A DNA stretch of 50,400 bases from Rhodospirillaceae bacterium (GTDB lineage Bacteria; Pseudomonadota; Alphaproteobacteria; Rhodospirillales; Rhodospirillaceae), in contig JADZAK010000104.1 in the NCBI GenBank assembly GCA_020852595.1, forward strand, positions 1-50,400. Direction: 5' to 3'. How positions within the stretch are numbered: the first letter of the stretch is position 1; the number at the start of each line of letters is the position of its first letter. Positions 26,031 through 34,119 of this stretch are shown piece by piece. The translations under genes and the position numbers were made by a program. Under the pieces are notes generated by a model. The model was not told where the DNA came from. It saw only the letters and a list, made by a program, of their open reading frames with translations, and ran no database searches.

Positions 26031-26789
26031 ATGAGAAAGATCGTATTGGCCGCCGCCGCGGCGTTTATCCTCACCGCTCCGGCCTTCGCGGCCGAAGAAG
26101 TGAAGCCGATGGAGCGCGAGTGGCACTTCAACGGCATGCTGGGTAAGTTCGACAAGCAGCAGCTGCAGCGCGGCTTCCAGGTCTACAAGGAAGTCTGCGC
26201 CTCCTGTCACTCGCTGAACTACATCTCGTTCCGGAACCTTGAGGACATCGGCTACAGCGAAGACCAAGTGAAGGTCATCGCCGCCGAGTACCAGGTCACC
26301 GACGGTCCGGATGAGAACGGCGATATGTTCCAGCGCCCCGCGCGTCCTTCGGATCATATCCCGCACCCGTTCGCGAACGACCAGCTGGCCCGCGCCTCGA
26401 ACGGCGGCGCGCTGCCGCCGGATCTCTCGCTGATGACGAAGGCCCGTGAAGACGGTCCGAACTACGTCTACAGCCTGATGCTCGGCTACAAGGAAGCGCC
26501 GAACGGCTTCGAACTGAATCCGGGCATGAGCTACAACGCGTTCTTCCCCGGCCATCAGATCGCCATGCCGCAGCAGATCACGGACGACCGCGTGACTTAT
26601 GCGGACGGCACGAAGGCCAGCGCCGAACAGATCGCCACCGACGTGGTTGCGTTCCTGCACTGGACCGCCGAACCGAAGCTGGAAGTCCGTCACGCCACCG
26701 GCGTGCGCGTGCTCCTGTTCGCCTTCCTGTTCACGGTGCTCGCCTACCTCTACAAGCGCCGCCTCTGGGCGCGCCTCGGGAAGCACTAA
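26031..26789 (+). CDS. petC: Cytochrome c1
   Basis: A 252-residue exported haem protein that accepts electrons from the Rieske centre. It has a signal peptide (residues 1-20, ending APAFA), then the haem c motif EVCASCHSLNY with Cys56, Cys59 and His60. The axial-ligand region is GMSYNAFFPGHQIAMPQ, and a C-terminal anchor helix (VLLFAFLFTVLAYLY) is followed by a basic tail. All features match bacterial cytochrome c1. The terminator at 26816-26850 ends the operon. Confidence 0.98.
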   Translation: MRKIVLAAAAAFILTAPAFAAEEVKPMEREWHFNGMLGKFDKQQLQRGFQVYKEVCASCHSLNYISFRNLEDIGYSEDQVKVIAAEYQVTDGPDENGDMFQRPARPSDHIPHPFANDQLARASNGGALPPDLSLMTKAREDGPNYVYSLMLGYKEAPNGFELNPGMSYNAFFPGHQIAMPQQITDDRVTYADGTKASAEQIATDVVAFLHWTAEPKLEVRHATGVRVLLFAFLFTVLAYLYKRRLWARLGKH

Positions 26790-26815
26790 AACCGGGCGAT
26801 ACACCGGCCTAAACG

Positions 26816-26850
26816 AACCGCCGACCCGCAAAGGTCGGCGGTTTTGTTTT
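26816..26850 (+). terminator. Rho-independent terminator of petABC
   Basis: AACCGCCGACC-CGCAAA-GGTCGGCGGTT followed by TTGTTTT gives an 11-bp perfect stem with a T-rich tail, 26 nt after petC. Confidence 0.9.
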
Positions 26851-26907
26851 AGGGGCGGGCGTTAACGAATTCAGCCGAAGGGCCGTGCTACCTTGCCGGC
26901 CTCGAAA

Positions 26908-27960
26908 ATGGTGGGGGCACCCTTGAAGGGCGCACAGAAATCTCAGCGCAAGCGTATCAACCTCGCCCTGCAGGGCGGCGGCGCACACGGCGCGTTCACC
27001 TGGGGGGTCCTGGACCGGCTGATCCGCGACCAGCGCATCTACATCGACGGGTTCTCGGGGACGAGCGCCGGGGCCATCAACGCCACGGTCTTCGCCCATG
27101 GTTTCATCAAGGGCGGCCGCCAGGGGGCCTGCGACGCGCTCGCGGCCTTCTGGAAGGCCGTCAGCGATCAGACGTCGAAGGTCCCCGGGCAGGACTTCGC
27201 ACGCATGTTTTCGTCCGCCGAGGGCCGGTGGAACGTCGATTCGTCGCCCGCCTTCATGATGGCGGACTACCTGACCCGCATGTTCTCGCCCTACCAGCTC
27301 AATCCGATGGACTACAACCCTTTGCGGGACATCCTGACCGAACAGGTGGACTTTGCCGCTTTGCGCCGGCGCAAGGAAATCAAGCTGTTCGTCGCGGCGA
27401 CGAACGTGCGCACCTGCAAGCTGCGCATCTTCACCACGGCGGAAATGCACGTCGAATGCCTGCTGGCCTCGGCCTGCCTGCCGCTGACGTTCCGCGCGGT
27501 GGAGTTCCCGGGTGAACAGTACTGGGACGGCGGCTATCTCGCCAACCCGCCGATCGCGCCTTTGATCCATGAATGCGTTTCGAAAGACGTGGTGATTATT
27601 CAGATCAATCCGATGAACCGCGCCGACGTGCCGACCTCATCGCGCGAAATCCTGAACCGCATCAACGAAATCAGTTTCAATGCCACATTGGCCCGCGAGA
27701 TGAGCGGGATCGCCACCATCTCCAAGCTGATCGAGGACGGCAAACTACACGACACGCCGTTCCACAAAGTGAACTTCCACATGATCGTCGCCGAAGAAGA
27801 GATGAGCCACCTCGGCGCTTCGTCCAAGTTCAACGCCGACTGGGACTTTTTGCGCTATCTCTACGAGCTCGGCGTCTCCACCACCGAAAAGTGGCTGGAA
27901 GAGCATTACGACCATCTCGAACGCGAAACGACGCTCGATCTGGTGAAGACGTATATCTAG
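26908..27960 (+). CDS. Patatin-like phospholipase
   Basis: A 350-residue putative lipid acyl hydrolase with the patatin catalytic dyad. The oxyanion loop LALQGGGAHGAFTWGVLDRL is followed by the nucleophile elbow GFSGTSAGAIN (Ser in GTSAG), and the catalytic Asp lies in YWDGGYLANPP. There is no signal peptide, so it is probably cytoplasmic or injected rather than secreted. The ATG at 26908 is chosen over a TTG five codons upstream because it starts close to the basic AQKSQRKR lead-in. It follows the petABC terminator and so has its own promoter. The natural substrate is unknown. Confidence 0.92.
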   Translation: MVGAPLKGAQKSQRKRINLALQGGGAHGAFTWGVLDRLIRDQRIYIDGFSGTSAGAINATVFAHGFIKGGRQGACDALAAFWKAVSDQTSKVPGQDFARMFSSAEGRWNVDSSPAFMMADYLTRMFSPYQLNPMDYNPLRDILTEQVDFAALRRRKEIKLFVAATNVRTCKLRIFTTAEMHVECLLASACLPLTFRAVEFPGEQYWDGGYLANPPIAPLIHECVSKDVVIIQINPMNRADVPTSSREILNRINEISFNATLAREMSGIATISKLIEDGKLHDTPFHKVNFHMIVAEEEMSHLGASSKFNADWDFLRYLYELGVSTTEKWLEEHYDHLERETTLDLVKTYI

Positions 27961-27980
27961 CGGTCAGCGCTTTCATTTTT

Positions 27981-28019
27981 CTTGTCGTCTTCGGCCCTTT
28001 CGGGCCAAAGACGACCAAG
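27981..28019. repeat. Inverted repeat between the patatin gene and a small minus-strand gene
   Basis: CTTGTCGTCTT-CGGCCCTTTCGGGCC-AAAGACGACCAAG forms a long, nearly complete hairpin between two convergent genes. T-residues precede it on the plus strand rather than follow it, so a classical terminator is not certain. Confidence 0.65.
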
Positions 28020-28079
28020 CGAGAATAAGCAACAAAATGGTTGGCTCATCCGCCTGACGGTCATGTCTGATTCGCGTTG

Positions 28080-28358
28080 TTAGGGACGGTACGGCTGGCA
28101 GGAGATCAGGTGGGGGACGTGATAGCTCCCACCGCAGGCCTTGTATTGCGTGTACACCACGAGATCTTCCGGTCCCGGCTTGATCCCGAGCGCTTGCTTG
28201 GCCGAGTCCACGCTCATGCCTTGCGGGCCGCCGATGGTCCACATCGTGGCGATCATCGCCGGGGTGCGGGAAACGGGCGCGCGCGGAATCTCGGTACGCG
28301 GCGGCGCCGCGTTCGCAAACAGCCAATGGGACGCTGAAGAAAAGATCTCGGTATACAT
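28080..28358 (-). CDS. Hypothetical protein of 92 residues
   Basis: I do not recognise this protein. The frame has strongly GC-biased third positions, which supports coding. It has no signal peptide or helix of membrane type. The second half is most protein-like: MIATMWTIGGPQGMSVDSA, then ALGIKPGPEDLVVYTQ, and two late cysteines (YKACGGSYH, LISCQPYRP). An ATG four codons upstream (28370) is possible. It is isolated, with about 120 nt of untranslated DNA before the next gene on its strand. Confidence 0.5.
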   Translation of the reverse strand: MYTEIFSSASHWLFANAAPPRTEIPRAPVSRTPAMIATMWTIGGPQGMSVDSAKQALGIKPGPEDLVVYTQYKACGGSYHVPHLISCQPYRP

Positions 28359-28487
28359 TGCATACTCCACATCGGTGTCTCGCCGATGGGAGGTGCAAGG
28401 GTTGTGCCAGCGTTAGCCTTTCCGTGTTTTCAAGGCTTTTGGGGTGGCGCGCGGGGCGCGGTGTAAAGCGGGCCGACAGTGCAAGCG

Positions 28488-28901
28488 CTATTCGTCGGAA
28501 TCGACGTCCACTTGCCCGGTAAGACGCGCGCGGGTTTTCGACCAGGTAAAACCAATGGCCAGGATGGTGGCGATGGCGAGAAGGCCGATCCAGGTCACGG
28601 CGCTGCCGCGCGCGAGATCGAGCAGGCCGAAATCCGCAAGGACCCAGATGGCCGCGCCGAACAGCGCGATGAGCGCGAGGGTGCCGAAGATGCCGAGCGA
28701 ATACCAGGTGGCGCGCAGGAAGATCGCATAGAGGATGACGACGACAATGGCCGCCAGGGCCTTCAGCGACATCGCCGCGTCACCATGGGTGAGCCAGGTC
28801 ACGAACGACATATCGGTCGGATTGAAGGTGCCGAGCACCAGCACGACGGCGGCGATCCATCGCCAGAAGAAGCCGCGCCAGGTGGTTTTTGCGATCGCCA
28901 T
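28488..28901 (-). CDS. DUF6524-like four-helix membrane protein
   Basis: A 137-residue integral membrane protein with four hydrophobic helices (about residues 9-26, 43-63, 66-87 and 98-117) and an acidic tail TGQVDVDSDE. The start MAIAKTTWRGFFWRWIAAV and the following GTFNPTDMSFVTWL resemble DUF6524 proteins as I recall them. No function is known. The ATG at 28901 is preferred over longer frames that would run into the terminator region. It lies just beyond the terminator of the propeller/MBL cassette and so is separately transcribed. Confidence 0.75.
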   Translation of the reverse strand: MAIAKTTWRGFFWRWIAAVVLVLGTFNPTDMSFVTWLTHGDAAMSLKALAAIVVVILYAIFLRATWYSLGIFGTLALIALFGAAIWVLADFGLLDLARGSAVTWIGLLAIATILAIGFTWSKTRARLTGQVDVDSDE

Positions 28902-28950
28902 GGTCTCGAAGCCTCGTCCTTGAAAGCATGTGTCCCTGAAAGTATGCGCC

Positions 28951-28982
28951 AAAAAAAAGCCCGCCATTTCTGGCGGGCTTTT
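28951..28982 (-). terminator. Strong intrinsic terminator of the propeller/MBL cassette
   Basis: AAAAGCCCGCCA-GAAA-TGGCGGGCTTTT read on the minus strand has a 12-bp perfect stem followed by a run of eight T. It lies 10 nt after the MBL gene stop. Confidence 0.92.
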
Positions 28983-28992
28983 GCTTCGGTGT

Positions 28993-29925
28993 CTACTTGG
29001 GCAGTTTGCCGTCGATTTCCTGATAGATCTTGGCCAGGGCGATCGGGGCCTGGGCATCGCGGAGCGCCAGGCTATCGGCGGCGCCCCACTTGGCCTGCTT
29101 CGCGGCCTCGCAGGTCTGCGGCTCCGGGCAGGGCGCCTTGGCGGCGTGCAAACGTTTACCCTCTGCGATCACGACTTCGAGGTTCTTGCGGAAGGCTTCG
29201 AGGTCCGCCTTCATGGTCGCGGCGTCATCGAGCCAGCCGTGGCCCGCGATATAGAGGTTCGCGTTCATGGCCTGGGCCTTCTTGATGGTCTCGACCCATT
29301 CGCCCGGATACGCGGTGCGCATCGCGGGGAACACGCCGCGCAAGTACACTTCGCTCATGAACATGATCTTGGTGGCCGGCAGATAGACGAGAAGGTCGCC
29401 ACCGGTGTGCGCGCGGCCGAGGTTCAGGATCTGGATCTCCGTGCCGCCGACATTCAGGGTGCGTTTATCGGTCACCAGCTCGGTCGGCGGTGCGGCGTTC
29501 TTTTCCATGGCCTTCTGCGAGGCCGGGGTCGAGATCACCACCATGCCCGGCCACGCCTTCTTGAGCGGGCCGTTGCCGGCCATGTGGTCGCCGTGATCGG
29601 AGCCGACGATGAGGTACTTCACCGGCTGCTGGGTGATTTTCTTGATGTTGTCGACGAGCTGCTGGCCCTGCTGTTCGTCGCCCATGGCGTCGACCAGCAC
29701 CACGCCGTCCTTGGTCACGATGATGAGGCTCACCGTGTTCATCACCTTCGACGGATGGAAGCCTTCATAGGCGTAGATGTCCGGGGCTACCGATTTGTAG
29801 CGCGGGAAATCGCCCAGGGTCAGGCCGCGCGCGTCGATGGCGGCGTTACTGACCTTGGTGTTTTCGGCGGCATTTGCGGTGCCGGCGAGAAGGCCGAGCG
29901 AAAGAAGCGCGTGGAGCAATTTCAT
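28993..29925 (-). CDS. Exported metallo-beta-lactamase-fold hydrolase
   Basis: A 310-residue protein with a signal peptide (residues 1-19, ending GTANA). The MBL fold is visible from SLIIVTKDGVVLVDAMG through the metal motif region KYLIVGSDHGDHMAGN, then LGRAHTGGDLLVYLP and YIAGHGWLDD. The canonical HxHxDH reads Ser109-Asp-His111-Gly-Asp113-His114, so the first His is missing; the other His/Asp ligands appear intact. A C-terminal CPEPQTCEAAKQAKWG holds a possible disulfide. It is the last gene of a three-gene cassette, 11 nt after the second propeller gene, with ribosome site AAGGAGA. The substrate is unknown. Confidence 0.88.
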   Translation of the reverse strand: MKLLHALLSLGLLAGTANAAENTKVSNAAIDARGLTLGDFPRYKSVAPDIYAYEGFHPSKVMNTVSLIIVTKDGVVLVDAMGDEQQGQQLVDNIKKITQQPVKYLIVGSDHGDHMAGNGPLKKAWPGMVVISTPASQKAMEKNAAPPTELVTDKRTLNVGGTEIQILNLGRAHTGGDLLVYLPATKIMFMSEVYLRGVFPAMRTAYPGEWVETIKKAQAMNANLYIAGHGWLDDAATMKADLEAFRKNLEVVIAEGKRLHAAKAPCPEPQTCEAAKQAKWGAADSLALRDAQAPIALAKIYQEIDGKLPK

Positions 29926-29936
29926 CTCTGTTCTCC

Positions 29937-31031
29937 TTATTTCTTGAGTGGCGGCGCGAAATACTGCTGACCCATCAGGCGCATCGGATCGGCATTTTTC
30001 TTGGCCACGAATTTCTGGATGCGGTTGTTGCCGCCGTCGGCGGTGAACAGGTTACCGTTCACATCGACATCCCAGTTGTGCAGGTTGTTGAACTCGCCGG
30101 GATTGGCGCCGAGCACGCCCCAATAGGTGATGAGTTTGCCGCTCAGGTCGAACTTGGCGAAGCGGTTGTAGTCCGCGTCGCTCATCCACAGGTACTGATC
30201 TTCGGTGATGGCGAGGCGCGTCGGGCTGCCGACGTTCTTCCACTCCTCGATGAACTTGCCGTTGGCATCGAACACCTGGATACGGTGGTTGCGGCGGTCC
30301 GAGGCGTAGATGCGGCCCTGCTTGTCGATGGCCACCGAATGCACCAGGTCGAACTGGCCGGGGCCCGAGCCCTTGGAGCCGAACTCGGAGATGTATTTCC
30401 CGTTCTTGTCGAATTTGGCGATGCGGCCGTTCACATAGCCGTCGGCGACGATGAAGGTGCCGTCCGGATAGAAGGCGATGGAGGAGGGCATGTTGAAGTG
30501 GGTCGCATCCCAGCCCGGCTTGTCCTTCTCGCCGAGGCGCATCAGCAACTTTTTACCGTCATTGCTGAATTTGAGGATCTGGTGGCCGAGATCCATGACC
30601 CACACGGCGCGGTCGGGATCGTAGGGGCTGATCTCGATGTTGTGGGCGAAGGTGATCTCCTTGTCCCACTGTTTCCAGTTCTCGATCATCCGGCCCTCGC
30701 CGTTCAGCACCATGATCATATTTTCATGGGGCTGCTGTTCGCGCGGACGGGTCGAGGCTTGCGAGCGCTCCTGCATCACCTTTCCATCGGCGCTCAGCAT
30801 CGGCGCGTTGGGCCGCGTGCGGGTCTGGTCCGAATTGGTGATGAAGATGCGGTTGGGGTTGTCGACCGTCAGCGAGGCGACGGGCTGATCCCACTTGTCG
30901 ATGCCGGGTTTGAACCAGCCGACCACCGGGTCATAGGGACCGGTCTGATCGAGGCCGCCCTTTTCCTGAGCCAACGCGGCCGTGGCGCAAAGCGCGGCAA
31001 CGGCGAGGCCGGTGAGGAATTTCCGTTTCAT
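29937..31031 (-). CDS. Exported NHL-type six-bladed propeller protein (copy 2)
   Basis: A 364-residue secreted protein with a signal peptide (about residues 1-21, ATAALAQ) and NHL-like repeats forming a beta-propeller, resembling the lyase fold of peptidylglycine-amidating enzymes or other NHL proteins. Repeated blocks include VMDLGHQILKFSNDGKKL, FIVADGYVNGRIAKFDKNGK, and RIYASDRRNHRIQVFDANGK. HNWDVDVNGNLFTADGGNNR closes the fan. The upstream gene at 31041 encodes a paralogue with a nearly identical core. It starts 9 nt after that gene stops (site AAGGGG). The ligand is unknown. Confidence 0.85.
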   Translation of the reverse strand: MKRKFLTGLAVAALCATAALAQEKGGLDQTGPYDPVVGWFKPGIDKWDQPVASLTVDNPNRIFITNSDQTRTRPNAPMLSADGKVMQERSQASTRPREQQPHENMIMVLNGEGRMIENWKQWDKEITFAHNIEISPYDPDRAVWVMDLGHQILKFSNDGKKLLMRLGEKDKPGWDATHFNMPSSIAFYPDGTFIVADGYVNGRIAKFDKNGKYISEFGSKGSGPGQFDLVHSVAIDKQGRIYASDRRNHRIQVFDANGKFIEEWKNVGSPTRLAITEDQYLWMSDADYNRFAKFDLSGKLITYWGVLGANPGEFNNLHNWDVDVNGNLFTADGGNNRIQKFVAKKNADPMRLMGQQYFAPPLKK

Positions 31032-31040
31032 GGGAACCCC

Positions 31041-32141
31041 TTATTTCTTCAGCGCGGGCAGGAAGAACTGCTGGCCGATCAGGCGGACCGGATCGGCGCC
31101 CTTTTTCGCGACCAGCTTCTGGATGCGGTTGTTGCCGCCGTCGGCGACGAACAGATTGCCGCTCGCGTCCACATCCCAATTGTGAAGATTGTCGAACTCG
31201 CCCGGATTGCGGCCCAGCACGCCGAAATAGGTGATGAGCTTGCCGCTCAGGTCGAACTTGGCGAAGCGGTTGTAGTCCGCGTCGCTCATCCACAGGTACT
31301 GGTCCTCGGTGATGATCAGGCGCGTCGGGCTGCCGACGTTCTTCCACTCCTCGATGAATTTTCCATTCGCATCGAACACCTGGATACGGTGATTGCGGCG
31401 GTCGGCGGTGTAGATACGGCCTTGTTTGTCGATGGCCACCGAGTGCACGAGGTCGAACTGGCCGGGGCCCGAGCCCTTGGAGCCGAACTCGGAGATGTAC
31501 TTGCCGTTCTTGTCGAACTTCACGATGCGCGCGTTCACATAACCGTCGGCGACGATGAAGCTGCCGTCCGGATAGAACGCCATGGACGAGGGCATGTTGA
31601 AGTGGGTCGCATCCCACGCCGGCTTGTCCTTCTCACCCAATCGCATCAGCAACTTTTTACCGTCGTTGCTGAATTTGAGGATCTGGTGGCCGAGATCCAT
31701 CACCCACACGGCGCGGTCGGAATCGTAGGGGCTGATCTCGATATTGTGGGCGAAGGTGATATCCTTGTCCCACTGCTTCCAGTTCTCGACGACTTTGCCT
31801 TCGCCGTTGAGGACGAGGATGATGTTGTCGTGCGCCTGCTTGTCCGCCGGGATGGTGGAGGCCTGCGACTTTTCTTCCATCACCTTGCCGTCGGCCGTGA
31901 GCATCGGCGCGTTCGGGCGCGTGAAGCGCACCGGCGCGGTGGTCATGAAAATGCGGTCCGGCTTGTCGACGGTGACGGACGCCATCGGGCGGTCCCAGCG
32001 GTCGATGCCGGGTTTGAACCAGCCGACGATGGGCTCATAGGCCCCCGTCTGATCCAGGCCGCCTTTCTCCTGCGCCATCACCGGCGCGGCGGCCGTGCAA
32101 AAAGCCACAACCGCGAGCCCAGCCAGAAACCTACGCTTCAT
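31041..32141 (-). CDS. Exported NHL-type six-bladed propeller protein (copy 1)
   Basis: A 366-residue paralogue of the next gene. A signal peptide (MKRRFLAGLAVVAFCTAAA, cleavage near VMAQ) is followed by EKGGLDQTGAYEPIVGWFKPG, shared almost exactly with copy 2. Propeller repeats then run to the same Lys-Lys end. Core blocks such as SEFGSKGSGPGQFDLVHSVA and DADYNRFAKFDLSGKLITY are identical between copies. The signal region and the stretch around VRFTRPNAP and TIPADKQAHDN diverge. The start at 32141 has ribosome site GGGGAGA; earlier in-frame codons lack a signal. It is first gene of the cassette. Confidence 0.87.
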   Translation of the reverse strand: MKRRFLAGLAVVAFCTAAAPVMAQEKGGLDQTGAYEPIVGWFKPGIDRWDRPMASVTVDKPDRIFMTTAPVRFTRPNAPMLTADGKVMEEKSQASTIPADKQAHDNIILVLNGEGKVVENWKQWDKDITFAHNIEISPYDSDRAVWVMDLGHQILKFSNDGKKLLMRLGEKDKPAWDATHFNMPSSMAFYPDGSFIVADGYVNARIVKFDKNGKYISEFGSKGSGPGQFDLVHSVAIDKQGRIYTADRRNHRIQVFDANGKFIEEWKNVGSPTRLIITEDQYLWMSDADYNRFAKFDLSGKLITYFGVLGRNPGEFDNLHNWDVDASGNLFVADGGNNRIQKLVAKKGADPVRLIGQQFFLPALKK

Positions 32142-32298
32142 TGAAATCTCCCCAGAAATGCGTTTGGCCAAGGCTACACGCTGGGCAGGAAACCCCACAA
32201 GGTCTGGTTCGGCCACGGGCCTGCCACGGGGCCGCCATAGTGGCGGCGTTCTCACTTCGGCTCCCACGAGCCGCGGTTTAAGAGCAGGAGTAAAAATC

Positions 32299-32382
32299 AT
32301 GGGCAGAGCTTTAATTCTTTGGCTTCTTGGTGTTCCGGTCGGCGTCATTGTCCTGATCGCCCTCTTCACCAATTTCATCTAA
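32299..32382 (+). CDS. 27-residue hydrophobic protein
   Basis: ATG at 32299 begins MGRALILWLLGVPVGVIVLI, and a further seven residues (ALFTNFI) complete a single transmembrane helix. The upstream GAGCAGGAG is a good ribosome site. Very short proteins beginning MGRxLLLWLLGxP are, as far as I recall, widespread in proteobacteria without known function. It is divergent from the propeller cassette and followed at 32457 by an intrinsic terminator, consistent with a tiny independent transcript. Confidence 0.65.
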   Translation: MGRALILWLLGVPVGVIVLIALFTNFI

Positions 32383-32409
32383 GCCGCCCCCCCCTAGAGA
32401 CACGCCGCC

Positions 32410-32445
32410 GGCGAAGGCGCGCATCTTTATTGATGCCGGCCTTAT
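32410..32445. repeat. Palindromic element, GCGAAGGCGCGCATC family
   Basis: AAGGCGCGCATC-TTTATT-GATGCCGGCCTT is an inverted-repeat unit. Its reverse complement matches the palindrome nested in the mosaic element at 12986-13097 almost base for base, including the asymmetric CGCG versus CCGG arms. Confidence 0.7.
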
Positions 32446-32456
32446 CTTTGGGCAAA

Positions 32457-32482
32457 GAAAATCCCCGCCGAAGCGGGGTTTT
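32457..32482 (+). terminator. Intrinsic terminator after the 27-residue protein
   Basis: CCCCGC-CGAA-GCGGGG followed by TTTT, with A/T-rich flanks on both sides, could work in either direction. It lies 75 nt after the 27-residue gene. The 348 nt from here to the next small gene contain only short repeats and no supportable coding region. Confidence 0.75.
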
Positions 32483-32556
32483 GAGGTTGGGGGCCGTCTT
32501 TTCTTATTTCTGTTTTCGATCAATCGATATGCACGATGATGTCGCGCGGCTCTTCG

Positions 32557-32593
32557 GATTCGACAACACCGGGGGGATTCGACAACACCGGGG
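32557..32593. repeat. Two tandem 19-bp units
   Basis: GATTCGACAACACCGGGG occurs at 32557 and 32576, separated by one G. Each unit carries a GANTC site (GATTC). It lies in non-coding DNA. Confidence 0.8.
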
Positions 32594-32830
32594 CGGGATT
32601 GCGGCATCTCGAAGCCAAAAAGGCTTACGCTTCCGTGTGATGGTGAAGGGCCGCTGCCCGGCGGTTGTTTTCCGCCATCACGGCGTGCGCCGCGCCGCAA
32701 AAGTTAACGCGGTGGATCAAGACGTTGCGGAAAGCACGGCATTGCAACCGCCCGCCACAGTTAAGCGTAACTATGGCACTCCGGCGCCACACGCCTGAAC
32801 GCGGCCACTGGAGAATTGAGGAGATGCATC

Positions 32831-32962
32831 ATGTACGCAGAATATTCGGCGCTGATCGATACCGCTCTCGTCACCGCGCTGGCGGTGATCGTGTGGGCCG
32901 CTTATCGTGAACTGCGCAAGCGCAAACAGAGCTCCGATCGCCATACGCCGCAATTGAACTAA
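32831..32962 (+). CDS. 43-residue membrane protein
   Basis: ATG at 32831 starts MYAEYSALIDTALVTALAVI, continuing VWAAYRELRKRKQSSDRH to a TAA at 32960. It contains one hydrophobic helix followed by a strongly basic tail, a typical N-out topology. A GGAG/GAGGAG stretch just upstream provides a ribosome site. I do not recognise a family. The stop codon falls inside the first unit of a 14-bp tandem repeat. Confidence 0.55.
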   Translation: MYAEYSALIDTALVTALAVIVWAAYRELRKRKQSSDRHTPQLN

Positions 32963-32996
32963 GGCGGGTGAACTAAGGCGGGTGAACTAACGCGGG
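32955..32996. repeat. Three tandem 14-bp units spanning a stop codon
   Basis: TGAACTAAGGCGGG at 32955 and 32969, then TGAACTAACGCGGG at 32983. The first unit contains the TAA of the 43-residue gene, so the repeat probably arose by slippage at the gene end. Confidence 0.85.
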
Positions 32997-33015
32997 GCGC
33001 CCGCGTCGGCCTTCG

Positions 33016-34119
33016 TCAGACGTTGAACAGGAAGTGCATGATGTCGCCATCCTGCACTTCGTATTCCTTGCCTTCCTGACGCATCTTGCCGGCATCCTTG
33101 GCGCCTTGTTCGCCCTTCAGCGCCACGAAATCGGCGTAGGCGATGGTTTCGGCGCGGATGAACCCTTTCTCGAAGTCAGTGTGGATCGCGCCGGCCGCCT
33201 GCGGACCCTTTGAGCCGCGGCGGATGGTCCACGCGTGGGTTTCCTTCGGGCCCACGGTGAAGAACGTCAGCAATTCGAGCAGCGCGTAGCCGGCGCGGAT
33301 CACCTGCGCGAGGCCGGTTTCCTTGAGGCCGAGGCTGGACAGGAATTCCTTCTGCTCGGCCGGATCGGACAGCTGCGCCACTTCCGCTTCGATGGCGGCG
33401 GAAATGATCACATAAGCCGCGCCTTCGGCCTTGGCCTTGGCGATGACCTTCTCCGACAGCGCATTGCCGGTGGCCGCCGCGCTTTCGTCCACGTTGCAGA
33501 CGTAAAGCACGGGCTTTCCCGTCAGCAACTGCAGGCCGTCGAAAATCTTGCGCGCGGCCGGATCGGCCGGCCGCGCCGTGCGCGCGGGCTTGCCGGCGCG
33601 AAGGGCGTTCAGCACCGGCTCCATCACCGCGATGAGTTCCTTGGCTTCCTTGTCGCCGCTTTTGGCTTTTTTCGCGTTCTGATCGGCGCGGCGCTCCAGG
33701 CTGTCGAGGTCGGACAGCATGAGTTCGGTCTCGACCGTTTCGGCGTCGCGGATCGGGTCGATGGAGTTTTCGACGTGGGTGACGTTGCCGTCCTCGAAGC
33801 AGCGCAGCACATGGACGATGGCGTCCACCTGGCGGATGTTGCCGAGGAACTGGTTGCCGAGGCCTTCACCCTTGCTGGCGCCGCGCACCAGACCGGCGAT
33901 GTCGACGAACTCGAGCTGCGTCGGCACGACTTTCACCGACTTGGCGATCTTGGCCAGGATGTCCATGCGCTCGTCCGGCACGGCGACGCGGCCGACGTTC
34001 GGCTCGATGGTGCAGAACGGGAAGTTCGCCGCCTGTGCCGCGGCCGTTGCGGTGAGCGCGTTGAACAGGGTCGACTTGCCGACATTGGGAAGGCCGACGA
34101 TACCGCAATTGAAACCCAT
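33016..34119 (-). CDS. ychF: YchF/OLA1-type ribosome-associated ATPase
   Basis: A 367-residue Obg-family P-loop protein that binds ribosomes and prefers ATP over GTP. The P-loop is CGIVGLPNVGKSTLFNAL (residues about 5-22), switch regions read FPFCTIEPNVG and FVDIAGLVRGASKGEGLG, and a coiled-coil insert follows. The C-terminal TGS domain begins LLTFFTVGPKETHAWTIRRG and ends with GDIMHFLFNV. The usual NKxD specificity motif is replaced by CNVDE, as normal for YchF. Its ATG shares one base with the pth stop (TAATG), so the two are translationally coupled. Confidence 0.97.
   Translation of the reverse strand: MGFNCGIVGLPNVGKSTLFNALTATAAAQAANFPFCTIEPNVGRVAVPDERMDILAKIAKSVKVVPTQLEFVDIAGLVRGASKGEGLGNQFLGNIRQVDAIVHVLRCFEDGNVTHVENSIDPIRDAETVETELMLSDLDSLERRADQNAKKAKSGDKEAKELIAVMEPVLNALRAGKPARTARPADPAARKIFDGLQLLTGKPVLYVCNVDESAAATGNALSEKVIAKAKAEGAAYVIISAAIEAEVAQLSDPAEQKEFLSSLGLKETGLAQVIRAGYALLELLTFFTVGPKETHAWTIRRGSKGPQAAGAIHTDFEKGFIRAETIAYADFVALKGEQGAKDAGKMRQEGKEYEVQDGDIMHFLFNV

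Noticed and set aside
27981-28019. Intrinsic terminator for the patatin gene
   Set aside because: No T-run follows the hairpin on either strand, so it is listed only as an inverted repeat.
29874-32144. A 756-codon plus-strand frame with an internal repeat opposite the propeller genes
   Set aside because: Its internal repeat simply mirrors the duplicated propeller genes on the minus strand, which have signal peptides and ribosome sites.
32319-32798. A 159-codon frame across the spacer after the 27-residue gene
   Set aside because: It runs through a palindromic element, a terminator and a tandem repeat, and its product is low-quality, so it is not treated as a gene.
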